Shown: positions 7,953-17,564 of the stretch, piece by piece
Position numbering within the stretch: the stretch's first letter is position 1
Layout: each line of letters begins with the position of its first letter
Origin: Bacillus cereus
Lineage (GTDB): Bacteria; Bacillota; Bacilli; Bacillales; Bacillaceae_G
Length of the DNA stretch: 64,000 nt
Direction: 5' to 3'
NCBI RefSeq assembly: GCF_002584535.1
Contig: NZ_NUOT01000024.1
Location: forward strand, 1 to 64,000
The notes under the pieces: generated by a model
Seen by the model: the letters and a program-made list of their open reading frames with translations, nothing else
Database searches by the model: none
What the model was told of the DNA's origin: nothing
Position numbers and translations under genes: made by a program

Positions 7953-8729
7953 ATGCTAAAATCATCAAAAAAATTAAAAACGATGCTTATGTTTCCTTGT
8001 ATGTGTTCAATAGTCTTCTATATGGGATCACAAGTAGTTACGTATACGGAGGCTGCTTTTGTAAATGAGACAAAAATACATTCTACTGTTTCAACTGCAA
8101 TTGTATTTCCAAAAACGATTGATACTTTGGTGAAAAAAGCAGAGCAGCATGAGAGTTTGATTTTAAAGGTAGATGAAGGAATGAATAAGGAAATACACGC
8201 TGATTCTATAGAAATACTTGAACCAAAAGTGAAAGAGTTGAGAGAACAGCTTGAACAAGTAAAAGTCGAACGTGAAACGTTGCAACACATATATGCAGAA
8301 ATAGAAGATTATTATAACCAATCAATAGAAAATGTAAAAGTAAATAATAGCGACTCAAGTAAGGAAGTACTTCAATATGTACAAGTTGGTTTTACGAAAG
8401 TAAAAAGTATGAAGGATAATGTTGATAAGAAAATATCGGTACCAAAAATAGAAGAATTTATTCTAACTCTGCAAAAGAAAATTGAGGATGAAAAAGTGAA
8501 ACAGGTTTCTAACACGCCTGAAAAAGTAGAGCAAGAACAAGTTATACCTCCTTCTGAGCAAAAAGAGTTACAGAAACAAGAAGAAATAAAGCAACCATTA
8601 AAACCTAAACAAGAGCAAATCAATCAAAGCGAGCAAACGGAAGAAACTAATCGAGTATTACAACAACCTGAGGAGAAGAAAGAAGAAGTACCGCAACAAG
8701 ATTCAGACACTTTACATGAAAATCACTAA
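7953..8729 (+). CDS. Secreted coiled-coil protein, DUF4047-like (biofilm locus)
   Basis: A 258-residue exported protein. A hydrophobic N-terminal segment (about 9-35, ending near TYTEAAF) is followed by a long helical, coiled-coil-prone region (about 55-180) and a Glu/Gln/Pro-rich low-complexity tail. The same position in B. cereus is occupied by BC1280, a DUF4047 protein reported in the biofilm fibre region; I assign this by position and composition. ATG 7953 follows GGGAGAGG; upstream in-frame starts lack a site. Its exact function is unknown. Confidence 0.8.
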   Translation: MLKSSKKLKTMLMFPCMCSIVFYMGSQVVTYTEAAFVNETKIHSTVSTAIVFPKTIDTLVKKAEQHESLILKVDEGMNKEIHADSIEILEPKVKELREQLEQVKVERETLQHIYAEIEDYYNQSIENVKVNNSDSSKEVLQYVQVGFTKVKSMKDNVDKKISVPKIEEFILTLQKKIEDEKVKQVSNTPEKVEQEQVIPPSEQKELQKQEEIKQPLKPKQEQINQSEQTEETNRVLQQPEEKKEEVPQQDSDTLHENH

Positions 8730-8796
8730 TTTTTTGGTTATACCTTCTACAGATATAGAGGTTAACATAAAAATGTAATTCAAGAGAAATGCGGAA

Positions 8797-8933
8797 GGAG
8801 GCAACAGGAACAGTAGGATTAACTTTATGTACAATATGAATTTGTAGACAATAAACAAGATGAAAGTGAATTCCAAGGTAATCAACTTCAGCTGAAATGG
8901 ACTTTTGAAGCAGACAGAACAGAAGGGTCATAA
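8797..8933 (+). pseudogene. Decayed C-terminal fragment of a TasA/CalY paralogue
   Basis: From 8826 to the stop at 8931-8933 the frame reads YVQYEFVDNKQDESEFQG and then QLKWTFEADRTEGS. This is plainly the C-terminal block of the TasA/CalY family (compare EFVDNGQDQNKFQGDALNLEW in CalY). Just upstream the similarity continues in broken frames (a trace of AGTEDY around 8800-8825). There is no start codon and the first 150 or so residues are gone. It is a relic of a third family copy between tasA and calY. Confidence 0.85.
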
Positions 8934-8952
8934 AAATAATCGAATTGATAAA

Positions 8953-8979
8953 AAAAAGGTAGGTTTCTCCTGCCTTTTT
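8953..8979 (+). terminator. Terminator upstream of the LPXTG gene
   Basis: AAAAAGG-T-AGG and CCT-G-CCTTTTT form a short hairpin with a T-run, 30 bases before the next start codon. It probably ended transcripts of the lost TasA-like gene. Confidence 0.6.
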
Positions 8980-9011
8980 CCATAGCAATTCGTGTTATAT
9001 GAGGGATGCAG

Positions 9012-9668
9012 ATGAATAAGAAGTGGATATTTATTATGAGTACATGTCTAATTTTAGTATTATTCATTGGTATTACAAAAAATATTGACCAAGTCTATGC
9101 GGAGGAGCGGCGAGAAATAGATATAAGCCTTGAACCAAAAGAAGTACTTTTTCATGTTTCGAATATGAAGCCAGGAGATTGGGCAAATCGAAGTATACGT
9201 ATTAGTAATGATGGGACAAAGAAATTATCATATAGTATAAAGAGTGAGGTTTCGGAAGGGTCTACAAAACTGTATGAAGCTCTTAAGGTCACTGTAAAAG
9301 AGAAGCAAGAGGTGTTATACGAGGGGAGTCTAAAAGAACTTCAAAGTATGGAAAATCGTACATTAGTAGCTGATAGAACTGACGAGCTTATCTATACGAT
9401 ACATGTTCCTAAAGAATTAGGAAATGAGTATCAAGGGTTACAAACAATAGTGAAGTTCATTTTCTATGCGGAAGGACCAGAGGGAAATGGTGTAGGTACA
9501 GAAAATGAAACGGGAAGCAATCAAGCACAACCATCTACTAATAGTAACTGGCAGCTGCCGCGTACAGGCGTACAACAAAGCAGTATGGTCTTAATAGGTA
9601 TTGGCTTAGTAGGGTGTGCGTTTTATTTTTATAAAAGATATATGCAAATGAAGTATGGGAAAAATTAA
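9012..9668 (+). CDS. LPXTG surface protein with TasA-like ectodomain
   Basis: A 218-residue cell-surface protein. It has a signal peptide (about 1-30, cleavage after VYA), an ectodomain (about 35-155) with the TasA-type pattern of beta-strands and an NMKPGD motif like the LKPGDT of TasA/CalY, a Ser/Asn/Gln linker, then the sortase signal LPRTG near residue 182, a hydrophobic stretch and a basic tail. Sortase A would link it to peptidoglycan. ATG 9012 is chosen because GAGGG ends just before the alternative ATG at 9006. Placement inside the fibre locus suggests it anchors or nucleates TasA/CalY fibres; that is inference. Confidence 0.85.
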   Translation: MNKKWIFIMSTCLILVLFIGITKNIDQVYAEERREIDISLEPKEVLFHVSNMKPGDWANRSIRISNDGTKKLSYSIKSEVSEGSTKLYEALKVTVKEKQEVLYEGSLKELQSMENRTLVADRTDELIYTIHVPKELGNEYQGLQTIVKFIFYAEGPEGNGVGTENETGSNQAQPSTNSNWQLPRTGVQQSSMVLIGIGLVGCAFYFYKRYMQMKYGKN

Positions 9669-9721
9669 GTTTTGTAGATAACAAAATTAATATTATTTTA
9701 TAGTTGCAATTATACCCCTAT

Positions 9722-9759
9722 GTTCTTTATAATGAACTTATGGTAGCTTTTTAAAGAAC
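9722..9759 (+). promoter_or_regulatory. SinR-type operator region upstream of calY
   Basis: GTTCTTT at 9722-9728, with an inverted partner TGAAC just after it, is followed by AAAGAAC at 9753-9759. The arrangement of two inverted SinR half-sites 24 bases apart upstream of calY fits the known SinR repression of calY in B. thuringiensis. Confidence 0.65.
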
Positions 9760-9882
9760 AAGAGAATTCAAGGGGTATTGTACATACATTGGATATAGAA
9801 AGATAACAGTCATTCTATTAGTTATACCTCTTATCCTTATCCTTAAGAGATAACAATAAAAAATAGCTAGGGGGAATTTAAA

Positions 9883-10476
9883 GTGAGTTTAAAGAAAAAA
9901 TTAGGTATGGGAATCGCTTCTGCAGCATTAGGATTATCTTTAATCGGTGGAGGAACATTTGCTTACTTTAGTGACAAAGAAGTATCGAACAATACATTTG
10001 CAGCTGGTACGTTAGACCTTACTTTGGACCCTAAAACAATTGTAGATATCAAAGACCTTAAACCAGGGGATACTGTTAAAAAAGAGTTCTTATTAAAGAA
10101 CAGTGGTACATTAGCAATTAAAGATGTTAAATTAGCAACGAAATATGCAGTTGTAGATGCAAAAGGCGATAACGCTGGTGAAGATTTCGGTAAACATATT
10201 AAAGTAAAATTCCTTTGGAACTGGGATAAGCAAAGTGAGCCTGTATATGAAACAACTTTAGCGGATTTACAGAACGTAGATCCAGATGTTTTAGCAAAAG
10301 ATATCTTTGCTCCAGAGTGGGCTGAAAAAGGCGGCTTAGAAGCTGGAACAGAAGACTACCTATGGGTACAATTTGAGTTTGTAGATAATGGTCAAGATCA
10401 AAATAAATTCCAAGGCGATGCATTAAACTTAGAATGGACATTCAATGCAAATCAAACAGAAGGCGAAGAGAAATAA
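9883..10476 (+). CDS. calY: Camelysin CalY (major biofilm fibre protein / M73 family)
   Basis: A 197-residue secreted protein of the camelysin family, described both as a surface metalloprotease and as a fibre subunit. The signal region SLKKKLGMGIASAALGLSL is followed by GTFAYFSDKE, the probable SipW cleavage region, and by the NNTFAAGTLDL block; the C-terminal block is EFVDN...LEWTFNA. GTG 9883 has a GGGGGAA site. The gene has a long leader with SinR boxes and a strong terminator, so it is a single-gene unit. It is close to full family length. Confidence 0.96.
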   Translation: MSLKKKLGMGIASAALGLSLIGGGTFAYFSDKEVSNNTFAAGTLDLTLDPKTIVDIKDLKPGDTVKKEFLLKNSGTLAIKDVKLATKYAVVDAKGDNAGEDFGKHIKVKFLWNWDKQSEPVYETTLADLQNVDPDVLAKDIFAPEWAEKGGLEAGTEDYLWVQFEFVDNGQDQNKFQGDALNLEWTFNANQTEGEEK

Positions 10477-10487
10477 TAAATAACACC

Positions 10488-10515
10488 AAAAAAGCGGGGA
10501 TTCCCCGCTTTTTTT
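10488..10515 (+). terminator. Terminator after calY
   Basis: AAAAAAGCGGGG and CCCCGCTTTTTT form a GC-rich stem with a long T-run. It is nearly symmetrical and could also serve sinR on the opposite strand. Confidence 0.95.
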
Positions 10516-10573
10516 CGCTTTTTTTATAAATAAAAAAAGAGTGCTCCCCAGTTTGCACTCCTTCGCGTATATG

Positions 10574-10897
10574 TTACTTCTGGTTTTTCTTCCATTTTGT
10601 AAACTCTAAAAATTCCCGGAATTGCTCTTTTGAGACACCGGAATTCATAGCTTCTTTGACGAGGTGTGTCCATTCCGAATCCAGTTGGTTTTCGGATGAT
10701 GTTTCGTCATGAAGGAGTGTGTCCATTGGTACTTGCAGAACATTTGCGATTTTTTCAAGAAATTGAATGGAAGGGTTCTTTTGCAAATTACGTTCAATGG
10801 AACTAATATAAGACTTTGCCACACCTGCTTTTTCAGCAAGTTCTGTTAAAGAAATCCCTCTTTGCAACCGAAGGCGTTTTATACGTTCTCCTATCAT
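10574..10897 (-). CDS. sinR: Biofilm master repressor SinR
   Basis: A 107-residue DNA-binding repressor. Residues about 1-65 form a Cro/C1-type helix-turn-helix (ISLTELAEKAGVAKSYISSI). The C-terminal part (about 73-107) contains the paired-helix SinI-binding/tetramerisation segment with KEQFREFLEF. It represses matrix genes such as tasA, calY and their relatives. ATG 10897 follows AGAAAGGTG on the minus strand. sinI lies 90 bases upstream on the same strand, as in other bacilli. Confidence 0.97.
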   Translation of the reverse strand: MIGERIKRLRLQRGISLTELAEKAGVAKSYISSIERNLQKNPSIQFLEKIANVLQVPMDTLLHDETSSENQLDSEWTHLVKEAMNSGVSKEQFREFLEFTKWKKNQK

Positions 10898-10943
10898 CTT
10901 TGCGCACCTTTCTGTAAGTATGTAGTCGGCTTATGATGTCATT

Positions 10944-10972
10944 ATTATAACACAAATTTCGTTAAAAAGAAC
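10944..10972 (-). promoter_or_regulatory. Promoter of sinR with overlapping SinR box
   Basis: On the minus strand TATAAT (10949-10944) is a perfect -10. The sequence 16-17 bases upstream is GTTCTTT (10972-10966), which serves as a poor -35 and is also an exact SinR half-site. This implies that SinR may repress its own separate promoter in the sinI-sinR gap. Confidence 0.55.
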
Positions 10973-10987
10973 GTTTCTACTACTCTG

Positions 10988-11119
10988 CTAGTTTCTGGTA
11001 GATTGGTTCATACGTTGGAAAAAGTGTTCGATATCTTGAATAGCGATTCCCGCATCTAAAGCTTCAAGCATTAAATCAATCCAATCCTGATCTAGCGTAT
11101 CTGCCATTTCTTTGTACAA
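10988..11119 (-). CDS. sinI: SinR antagonist SinI
   Basis: A 43-residue antirepressor made of the SinI helical hairpin (DQDWIDLMLEALDAGIAIQD), which binds the C-terminal helices of SinR and breaks its tetramer. An ATG at 11107 would give a 39-residue form, but GGGAGG is 8 bases upstream of TTG 11119, so TTG is the more likely start. The longer open frame beginning at 11176 has no proper site. It lies upstream of sinR on the same strand. Confidence 0.88.
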   Translation of the reverse strand: MYKEMADTLDQDWIDLMLEALDAGIAIQDIEHFFQRMNQSTRN

Positions 11120-11484
11120 AGTGTATTCCTCCCTAATGTGTAATGAAGCAAAAAATAAACAATCTTTTAAGTACATTATAATATTTCGAAAAGTTAATTT
11201 GGTGAAAATAATGTTAATTTATTGTATATTTTGCAGGTGAAATTAATAAAAAGCTACTACTTTGTTATTCTATAAAGAAATTGTAATAGTTTTATCAAAA
11301 ATTATCAATATCTTCAGAAATAACTGATATATTGAGAAATTTCTGTATGAAAAATATATGATTTTTACAAAAATATTACGAAAATTACAAAATAGAACAA
11401 AATTAAACAAAATATTGAAAAATTACTGAATTTTTATTATTATCTTAATATTGGTACATATTTTATTGGGGGAGGAAAATAGGG
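11120..11484. other. AT-rich divergent control region between sinI and inhA2
   Basis: About 365 bases of very AT-rich DNA with no gene. It must hold the sinI promoter (minus) and the inhA2 promoter (plus). A TATG-AAAAAT-ATATGA sequence near 11346 resembles only half of a PlcR box (TATGNAAN4TNCATA). I see no exact SinR half-site. Confidence 0.5.
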
Positions 11485-13872
11485 ATGAAAAAGAAACCAT
11501 TTAAAGTGTTATCGACACTTGCTGTAGCAGCTGTTCTTGGTTGCTCATTTGGAGCTGGTAGTCAATCTGTTTATGCAGAAACACCTGGAAAAGCAGCAGC
11601 TACAAGTCCAATTGATGATCATCTAATTCCAGAAGAGCGTTTAGCTGATGCTCTTAAAAAACGTGGAGTAATTGATTCATCCGCTTCTAAAGAAGAGACA
11701 AAGAAAGCTGTCGAAAAGTATGTAGAGAAAAAGAAGGGTGACAAACCTGGAAAAGAAGCAGCAACTGGGGATACTGTTACAAAAGAAGCATCTGATTTCC
11801 TGAAGAAAGTTAAAGATGCTAAGGCAGATACAAAAGAAAAGTTAGAAAATCCAGCAAATGGAAATGGTGCAGGGACAGGTCCAGTTAGAGGTACATTAAA
11901 TGGTAAAGTACCAACGGCTCCTGCAAAAGCAAAAGAGTATAATGGGGAAGTTCGTAAGGATAAAGTACTTGTTTTGCTTGTAGAGTATGCTGATTTCAAA
12001 CATAATAATATCGATAAAGAGCCTGGTTATATGTATTCTAGTGACTTTAACCAACAACATTATCAAAAAATGTTATTTGGTGACGAACCATTTAAATTAG
12101 AAGATGGGACAAGCATTGAAACATTTAAGAAATATTATGAGGAACAATCTGGCGGTAGTTATACAGTAGATGGAACAGTTACGAAATGGTTAACAGTTCC
12201 AGGTAAAGCAGCTGATTACGGTGCAGATGCTGGAGATGGTCATGATAATAAAGGACCATTAGGACCTCGTGACCTGATCAAAGATGCATTAAAAGCAGCG
12301 GTAGATAGCGGACTTGATTTATCAGAATTTGATCAATTTGATCAATATGATGTAAATGAAGACGGCAATAAAAATCAGCCAGATGGTTTGATTGACCACT
12401 TAATGGTTATCCACGCTGGTGTTGGACAAGAAGCTGGCGGCGGTAAATTAGGTGACGATGCAATTTGGTCACACCGCTGGACAGTTGGTCCAAAGCCATT
12501 CCAAATTGAGGGAACAAAGGCGAAAGTACCGTACTGGGGCGGTAAAATGGCAGCATTTGACTACACAATTGAACCAGAAGATGGAGCAGTTGGTGTATTC
12601 GCACATGAATATGGTCATGATTTAGGTCTTCCAGATGAATATGATACGAAATATTCTGGTGGGGGCGAGCCAATTCAATCATGGTCTATTATGAGTGGCG
12701 GTAGCTGGGCAGGTAACATTGCTGGAACAACGCCAACAAGTTTTTCTCCGCAAAACAAAGAGTTCTTCCAAAAAACAATTGGTGGAAACTGGGCGAATAT
12801 TGTGGAATTAGATTATGATAAGTTAAACCGAGGAATTGGTTATGCAACATACTTAGATCAAAGTGTAACAAAAACGGATCGACCAGGCATGATTCGTGTT
12901 AATTTACCAGATAAAGATGTAAAAGGAATTGAGCCAGCATTTGGTAAGAAGTACTACTATAGTACAAAAGGTGATGATCTTCATACTACGTTAGAAACAC
13001 CTTTATTTGATTTAACAAATGCAACAACTGCAAAGTTTGATTACAAATCATTATATGAAATCGAAACAGACTATGATTTCTTAGAAGTACATGCAGTAGC
13101 AGAAGATGGATCGAAAACATTAATCGATACAATTGGTAATAAAAATGTAAAAGGTGGAGCAGATACAACTCTTGGAAAATGGGTAGACAAATCTTATGAT
13201 TTAAGCCAATTTAAAGGTAAGAAAGTGAAGCTTGTATTTGAATATGTTACTGATGGTGGTTTAGCATTAAATGGATTTACCCTTGATAATGCAAAATTAA
13301 CAGTAGATGGTAATGTTGCATTCTCTGATGACGCAGAAGGCGATACTCAGTTTAAGTTAAATGGTTTTGTTGTTTCAAACGGAATTGAGAAGAAGGGCCA
13401 TAACTATTATGTAGAGTGGAGAAACTACGCTGGTGCTGATGAAGCGTTAAAATATGCTCGCGGTCCAGTATATAACACAGGTATGGTTGTATGGTATGCA
13501 GATTCTAGCTATACAGATAACTGGGTTGGCGTGCATCCAGGATACGGATTCCTTGGTGTAGTTGACTCTCATCCTGAAGCAATTGCAGGAACTTTAAATG
13601 GTAAGCCAACATTTAAAGATAGCACACGTTATCAAATTGCTGATGCAGCGTTCTCTTTCGATCAAACACCAGCATGGAAAGTTGTATCACCAACTCGTGG
13701 AACATTTGAATACAATGGACTACCAGGTGTTGCAAAATTCGACGATTCTAAAGCTTATATTAATCAGCAAATTCCAGATGCAGGACGCATCTTACCAAAA
13801 CTTGGCCTGAAATTTGAAGTAGTTGGCCAATCGGATGATAAATCTGCAGGTGCAGTTCGCTTATACCGTTAA
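11485..13872 (+). CDS. inhA2: Immune inhibitor A metalloprotease (peptidase M6, InhA2)
   Basis: A 795-residue secreted zinc metalloprotease of the InhA family, which degrades antimicrobial and host matrix proteins. A signal peptide (about 1-31) is followed by a long pro-region rich in Lys/Glu (about 35-150), the M6 catalytic domain with HEYGHD at about residue 374, and a C-terminal VEG-like region (about 490-640) before the end. ATG 11485 follows GGGGGAGG. The position next to calY-sinR-sinI matches inhA2 in B. cereus; the numbered paralogue is assigned by synteny. The length is complete. Confidence 0.95.
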   Translation: MKKKPFKVLSTLAVAAVLGCSFGAGSQSVYAETPGKAAATSPIDDHLIPEERLADALKKRGVIDSSASKEETKKAVEKYVEKKKGDKPGKEAATGDTVTKEASDFLKKVKDAKADTKEKLENPANGNGAGTGPVRGTLNGKVPTAPAKAKEYNGEVRKDKVLVLLVEYADFKHNNIDKEPGYMYSSDFNQQHYQKMLFGDEPFKLEDGTSIETFKKYYEEQSGGSYTVDGTVTKWLTVPGKAADYGADAGDGHDNKGPLGPRDLIKDALKAAVDSGLDLSEFDQFDQYDVNEDGNKNQPDGLIDHLMVIHAGVGQEAGGGKLGDDAIWSHRWTVGPKPFQIEGTKAKVPYWGGKMAAFDYTIEPEDGAVGVFAHEYGHDLGLPDEYDTKYSGGGEPIQSWSIMSGGSWAGNIAGTTPTSFSPQNKEFFQKTIGGNWANIVELDYDKLNRGIGYATYLDQSVTKTDRPGMIRVNLPDKDVKGIEPAFGKKYYYSTKGDDLHTTLETPLFDLTNATTAKFDYKSLYEIETDYDFLEVHAVAEDGSKTLIDTIGNKNVKGGADTTLGKWVDKSYDLSQFKGKKVKLVFEYVTDGGLALNGFTLDNAKLTVDGNVAFSDDAEGDTQFKLNGFVVSNGIEKKGHNYYVEWRNYAGADEALKYARGPVYNTGMVVWYADSSYTDNWVGVHPGYGFLGVVDSHPEAIAGTLNGKPTFKDSTRYQIADAAFSFDQTPAWKVVSPTRGTFEYNGLPGVAKFDDSKAYINQQIPDAGRILPKLGLKFEVVGQSDDKSAGAVRLYR

Positions 13873-13877
13873 TTATG

Positions 13878-13915
13878 AAGAAGCTGTTGAAAGTTTTCCT
13901 TTCAACAGCTTTTTT
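13878..13915 (+). terminator. Terminator after inhA2
   Basis: AAGCTGTTGAAAG and CTTTCAACAGCTT form a 13-bp stem followed by six T residues. Confidence 0.95.
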
Positions 13916-13971
13916 CATGAGTAAATATATTTTAAATGAAATACAAACTCATATATAATGATACTTTAAGA

Positions 13972-14112
13972 AGTGTTTTTTAGGTGGCAGAGAGGCTACG
14001 GTCAAGCATAGAAGCGGTCAGTTCCTCTTTTAGCTCCATGCGAAGTGAAAACAGAGAGAGAAAATGAGTGTAGGTCACATGTTGAACAATCAAAATGAAT
14101 GTATATAAACAT
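13972..14112 (+). repeat. bcr1-like intergenic repeat, copy A
   Basis: About 140 bases containing the conserved pieces CATAGAAGCGGTCAGTTCCT, TAGCTCCATGCGAAGTGAAAA and, at the end, ATGTTGAACAATCAAAATGA followed by ATGTATATA. Related copies are at 48449-48575 and 53752-53897 in the same orientation. The features match the bcr1 repeat known from the B. cereus group. Confidence 0.75.
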
Positions 14113-14129
14113 AGAGGGAGGGATAGTAG

Positions 14130-15497
14130 ATGGATATCACTTCTATTGTGAACGAGCAAAAGTCATATTTCTATAAAGGTCGCACAAGAAATATAGAAGA
14201 AAGAAAGAAACATTTACAAAAGTTATATGAAGGGATTCAACGTTTTGAGTCTGATATTTTTCAAGCGTTAAAATTGGATTTAAATAAATCAGATCATGAA
14301 TCATTTACGACAGAGGTTGGATACGTATTAAAGGAGATTTCCTTTTTAATGAAACATCTTTCTTCATGGAGTAAGCCAAAGCGTGTGCGTACAGCACTTA
14401 CACACGCTGGTTCGAAGGGGAAAGTCGTTCCAGAGCCCTACGGTGTTACCCTTGTAATGGCTCCGTGGAATTATCCATTTCAACTTGCAATTGCACCCCT
14501 TGTAGGAGCCTTAGCAGCTGGCAACACGGTTGTATTAAAGCCGTCAGAATTGACACCTAATGTTTCTAGTCTTCTTACAAATATGTTACAAGAGTTATTT
14601 CCAGCTGAACTTGTTATGGTTGTTGAAGGCGGTATTGAAGAGAGTACAGCACTGTTAAAAGAGCCGTTTGATTATATTTTCTTTACTGGTAGTGTAGGGG
14701 TTGGCAAGATTGTTATGGAAGCGGCAGCGAAAAGCTTGACACCTCTTACGTTAGAGCTTGGTGGGAAAAGCCCATGTATTGTGCATAATGATGCAAAATT
14801 AGAAATAGCGGCAAGGCGTATTGTTTGGGGGAAATTTTTGAATGCGGGACAAACATGTGTTGCGCCGGATTACATATATGTTCATTCTTCTATAAAAGAA
14901 CAATTTATTGAAGCACTGCGAATGGAAATTAAAAATCAATATGGAGAAAAACCTCTCCAAAATGAAAATTACGTTCGGATTGTCAGTAAACGTCATTTTG
15001 AAAGGCTATGTTCTTTTTTACAAGATGGCAGTGTTGAAATTGGCGGGAAATACAATGAAGAAACTCTACATATAGAGCCAAGTGTTGTAACGAATATTAC
15101 GTGGCAGGATTCTATTATGGAAGATGAAATTTTTGGTCCAATTTTGCCGATTATGGAGTATGAAAATATAGAAGATATCATTGGAAAAATTCAACGACAA
15201 CCTAAATCATTAGCTTTATATGTATTTTCAGAGAGTAAAGAAATTCAAAAACAAATTACGCGTAATATTTCATATGGCGGTGGGTGTATAAATGACGTTG
15301 TGTATCACCTTGCTACGCCATATTTACCCTTTGGTGGCGTTGGAAGCAGTGGATTAGGAAGTTATCATGGGGAGCAAAGTTTTCGAACATTTTCGCACTA
15401 TAAAAGCATTTTGTCTCAATCTACAGTATTTGATATGAAAATTCGTTACTCTTCTACAAAAAGTGCTTTAAAATTTATACGAAAGTTGTTAAAATGA
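14130..15497 (+). CDS. NAD(P)-dependent aldehyde dehydrogenase (class 3 / YwdH-like)
   Basis: A 455-residue aldehyde dehydrogenase that oxidises aldehydes to carboxylates. The general-base Glu lies in LELGGKSP near residue 209 and the catalytic Cys in GQTCVAPDY near 241. The length and lack of an N-terminal extension fit the ALDH3-type family, including B. subtilis YwdH. The C terminus is basic (KFIRKLLK) and lacks the membrane helix of some relatives. ATG 14130 follows GAGGGAGGG. It is a single-gene unit with its own terminator. The substrate is not predictable. Confidence 0.93.
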   Translation: MDITSIVNEQKSYFYKGRTRNIEERKKHLQKLYEGIQRFESDIFQALKLDLNKSDHESFTTEVGYVLKEISFLMKHLSSWSKPKRVRTALTHAGSKGKVVPEPYGVTLVMAPWNYPFQLAIAPLVGALAAGNTVVLKPSELTPNVSSLLTNMLQELFPAELVMVVEGGIEESTALLKEPFDYIFFTGSVGVGKIVMEAAAKSLTPLTLELGGKSPCIVHNDAKLEIAARRIVWGKFLNAGQTCVAPDYIYVHSSIKEQFIEALRMEIKNQYGEKPLQNENYVRIVSKRHFERLCSFLQDGSVEIGGKYNEETLHIEPSVVTNITWQDSIMEDEIFGPILPIMEYENIEDIIGKIQRQPKSLALYVFSESKEIQKQITRNISYGGGCINDVVYHLATPYLPFGGVGSSGLGSYHGEQSFRTFSHYKSILSQSTVFDMKIRYSSTKSALKFIRKLLK

Positions 15498-15531
15498 TGA
15501 TGGTGTTTATCAGTAGGCGTAGCCGTATGAT

Positions 15532-15561
15532 AAAAACCCCTTCTCGCTTGAAGGGGTTTTT
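15532..15561 (+). terminator. Terminator after the aldehyde dehydrogenase
   Basis: AAAAACCCCTTC and GAAGGGGTTTTT form a 12-bp stem with a T-run. It is symmetrical enough to act on both strands. Confidence 0.95.
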
Positions 15562-15732
15562 CTGTTCGACATGTGTATCATGCGAAAATGAATCAAACAT
15601 ACTACATAAAGAATAGAAGAGGACGCTGTTAAATAATTATTTTTGTTTGGATCGAAACAAAAAAATCTATAGAAAACTAATATTTATTCATGAATATAAA
15701 AATTAAAAATTTGAGATAGATAGGACGGGAAA

Positions 15733-16716
15733 ATGAAAAAGATTATTAAAGTTGAAGCAGTAGAAAAACATTTTGGAGATCAAGTGATTATTCCACCTCT
15801 TTCTTTAGACATTAAAGAAGGAGAATTTTTAACAATTCTTGGACCGAGTGGTTGTGGAAAAACAACGTTACTTCGTATGATTGCAGGTTTTGAAACTCCA
15901 ACAAAAGGTAACCTTTTACTTGATGAAGAAAGAATCAATGACTTACCGCCTTATAAGCGTCATATGAACTTAGTGTTCCAGCATTATGCATTGTTTCCAC
16001 ATATGACGGTGGAGAAAAATATTTGTTTTGGTATGAAGATGCAAAAAGTATCAGCGGCAGAACAAAAAGAGCGTGCAGAAGAAGCGATGCGTTTAACGCA
16101 GTTACTTGAATTCCGTAATCGTAAGCCTGCTAAGCTTTCTGGTGGACAACAGCAGCGTGTTGCAATTGCAAGAGCAATCGTAAATAATCCGCGTGTATTA
16201 TTACTAGATGAGCCACTTGGAGCACTTGATTTTAAGTTAAGAAAAGATTTACAACGTGAGTTGAAAAACTTACAGCGTAATTTAGGAATTACGTTTATAT
16301 ATGTAACGCACGATCAAGAAGAAGCAATGAGCATGAGTGATCGTATTGTCGTTATGAATAAAGGGCATATCGAGCAGATCGGAACGCCAAAGGAAATTTA
16401 TAAAGCGCCAAAAACAATGTTTGTCGCGACATTCATTGGTGAAAATAATATTATAAAGAATGGGGAAAACTACGTAGCAGTTCGCCCTGAAAATGTGAAA
16501 ATACGTTCGGTTGAAGAACCAATTTTAAAAGAATACCATCTTGGACATATTGAAGATATCGAGTTTGTTGGAAATATGGAGAAGCTTTATGTACGTGATG
16601 AAAAAACAGCAGAACTATTAATGGCATACCAAACTGCAGAGGGAGCAGCGCAGTGGAGTATTGGGGATAATGTATACGTAGGCTGGGAGCAAGAGGATGA
16701 GGTGACCTTAAATTGA
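15733..16716 (+). CDS. potA: Spermidine/putrescine ABC transporter ATPase PotA
   Basis: A 327-residue ATPase that powers polyamine import. Walker [10 protein letters not shown] (about 37-45), Q-loop, signature LSGGQQQRV (about 137-145), Walker [12 protein letters not shown] and the H-loop THD are all present. A shorter C-terminal TOBE-like domain (about 240-327) follows. ATG 15733 is first in the pot operon; the stop TGA overlaps the TTG start of potB, so the two are translationally coupled. Confidence 0.96.
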   Translation: MKKIIKVEAVEKHFGDQVIIPPLSLDIKEGEFLTILGPSGCGKTTLLRMIAGFETPTKGNLLLDEERINDLPPYKRHMNLVFQHYALFPHMTVEKNICFGMKMQKVSAAEQKERAEEAMRLTQLLEFRNRKPAKLSGGQQQRVAIARAIVNNPRVLLLDEPLGALDFKLRKDLQRELKNLQRNLGITFIYVTHDQEEAMSMSDRIVVMNKGHIEQIGTPKEIYKAPKTMFVATFIGENNIIKNGENYVAVRPENVKIRSVEEPILKEYHLGHIEDIEFVGNMEKLYVRDEKTAELLMAYQTAEGAAQWSIGDNVYVGWEQEDEVTLN

Positions 16717-17558
16717 AAAAAGGGAAACTACTCGCATTACCTACAGTTACATGGTTACTAATCTTCTTTTTAATTCCGCTTGTATTCGTATTAGCATTTG
16801 CGTTCTTGCAGCGCGGGGCATATGGAACAGTGGAGATGCAATTTACGTTAGATAATATATCTCGTGTGTTTGATCCCTTGTATATGAACACATTATGGGA
16901 AACAGTGAAAATTGCAGTGATCACAACAGTACTTTGCTTACTTATTGGCTACCCGTTTGCATATACAATTACAATTGTTGATCGTAAATATCGTTCGATT
17001 TTACTATTATTAGCAACGATTCCGTTCTGGATCAACTTTCTTGTGCGCTCGTATGCATGGATTGTTATTTTACGTTCACAAGGGCTTGTAAATACAGTAT
17101 TACTAAAATTAGGCGTTATTAATGAGCCACTAAATTTACTGTATAATACACCATCTGTAGTATTAGGAATGGTATATTCTTTACTGCCATTTATGATTTT
17201 ACCAGTGTACGCAGCAATTGAGCAGCTAGATAAACGTAAATTAGAAGCAGCATATGATTTAGGAGCAACACCGATGAAAGCGTTTTGGAATGTAACATTA
17301 CCAATGACAATGTCAGGGGTTGCTACTGGTTCGATTTTAGTATTTGTTTCATCTATTGGAATGTTTGTTGTATCAGACGTTATGGGTGGATCAAAGGTAG
17401 CGTTAATCGGAAACGTTATTCAAAACCAATTCTTAGGTGCACGTGATTGGCCATTTGGATCAGCGTTATCCATTATTGTCGTTCTGTTCTCTGTTCTGTT
17501 AATTTACTTATATTATCGTGCAACGAAAGTATATAAATACGGAAACGGAGGGGAATAG
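16713..17558 (+). CDS. potB: Spermidine/putrescine ABC transporter permease PotB
   Basis: A 281-residue inner permease with about six membrane segments. The conserved EAA loop ([20 protein letters not shown], about 187-206) contacts the ATPase. The start is TTG 16713, overlapping the potA stop by the bases TTGA, with GAGGTGA upstream. Together with PotC it forms the membrane channel of the transporter. Confidence 0.96.
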   Translation: MKKGKLLALPTVTWLLIFFLIPLVFVLAFAFLQRGAYGTVEMQFTLDNISRVFDPLYMNTLWETVKIAVITTVLCLLIGYPFAYTITIVDRKYRSILLLLATIPFWINFLVRSYAWIVILRSQGLVNTVLLKLGVINEPLNLLYNTPSVVLGMVYSLLPFMILPVYAAIEQLDKRKLEAAYDLGATPMKAFWNVTLPMTMSGVATGSILVFVSSIGMFVVSDVMGGSKVALIGNVIQNQFLGARDWPFGSALSIIVVLFSVLLIYLYYRATKVYKYGNGGE

Positions 17559-17564
17559 ACAAAG

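Noticed and set aside
11346-11361. Possible PlcR box upstream of inhA2
   Set aside because: Only the TATG-A-AA half fits the PlcR consensus; the CATA half is missing, so it is mentioned but not called.
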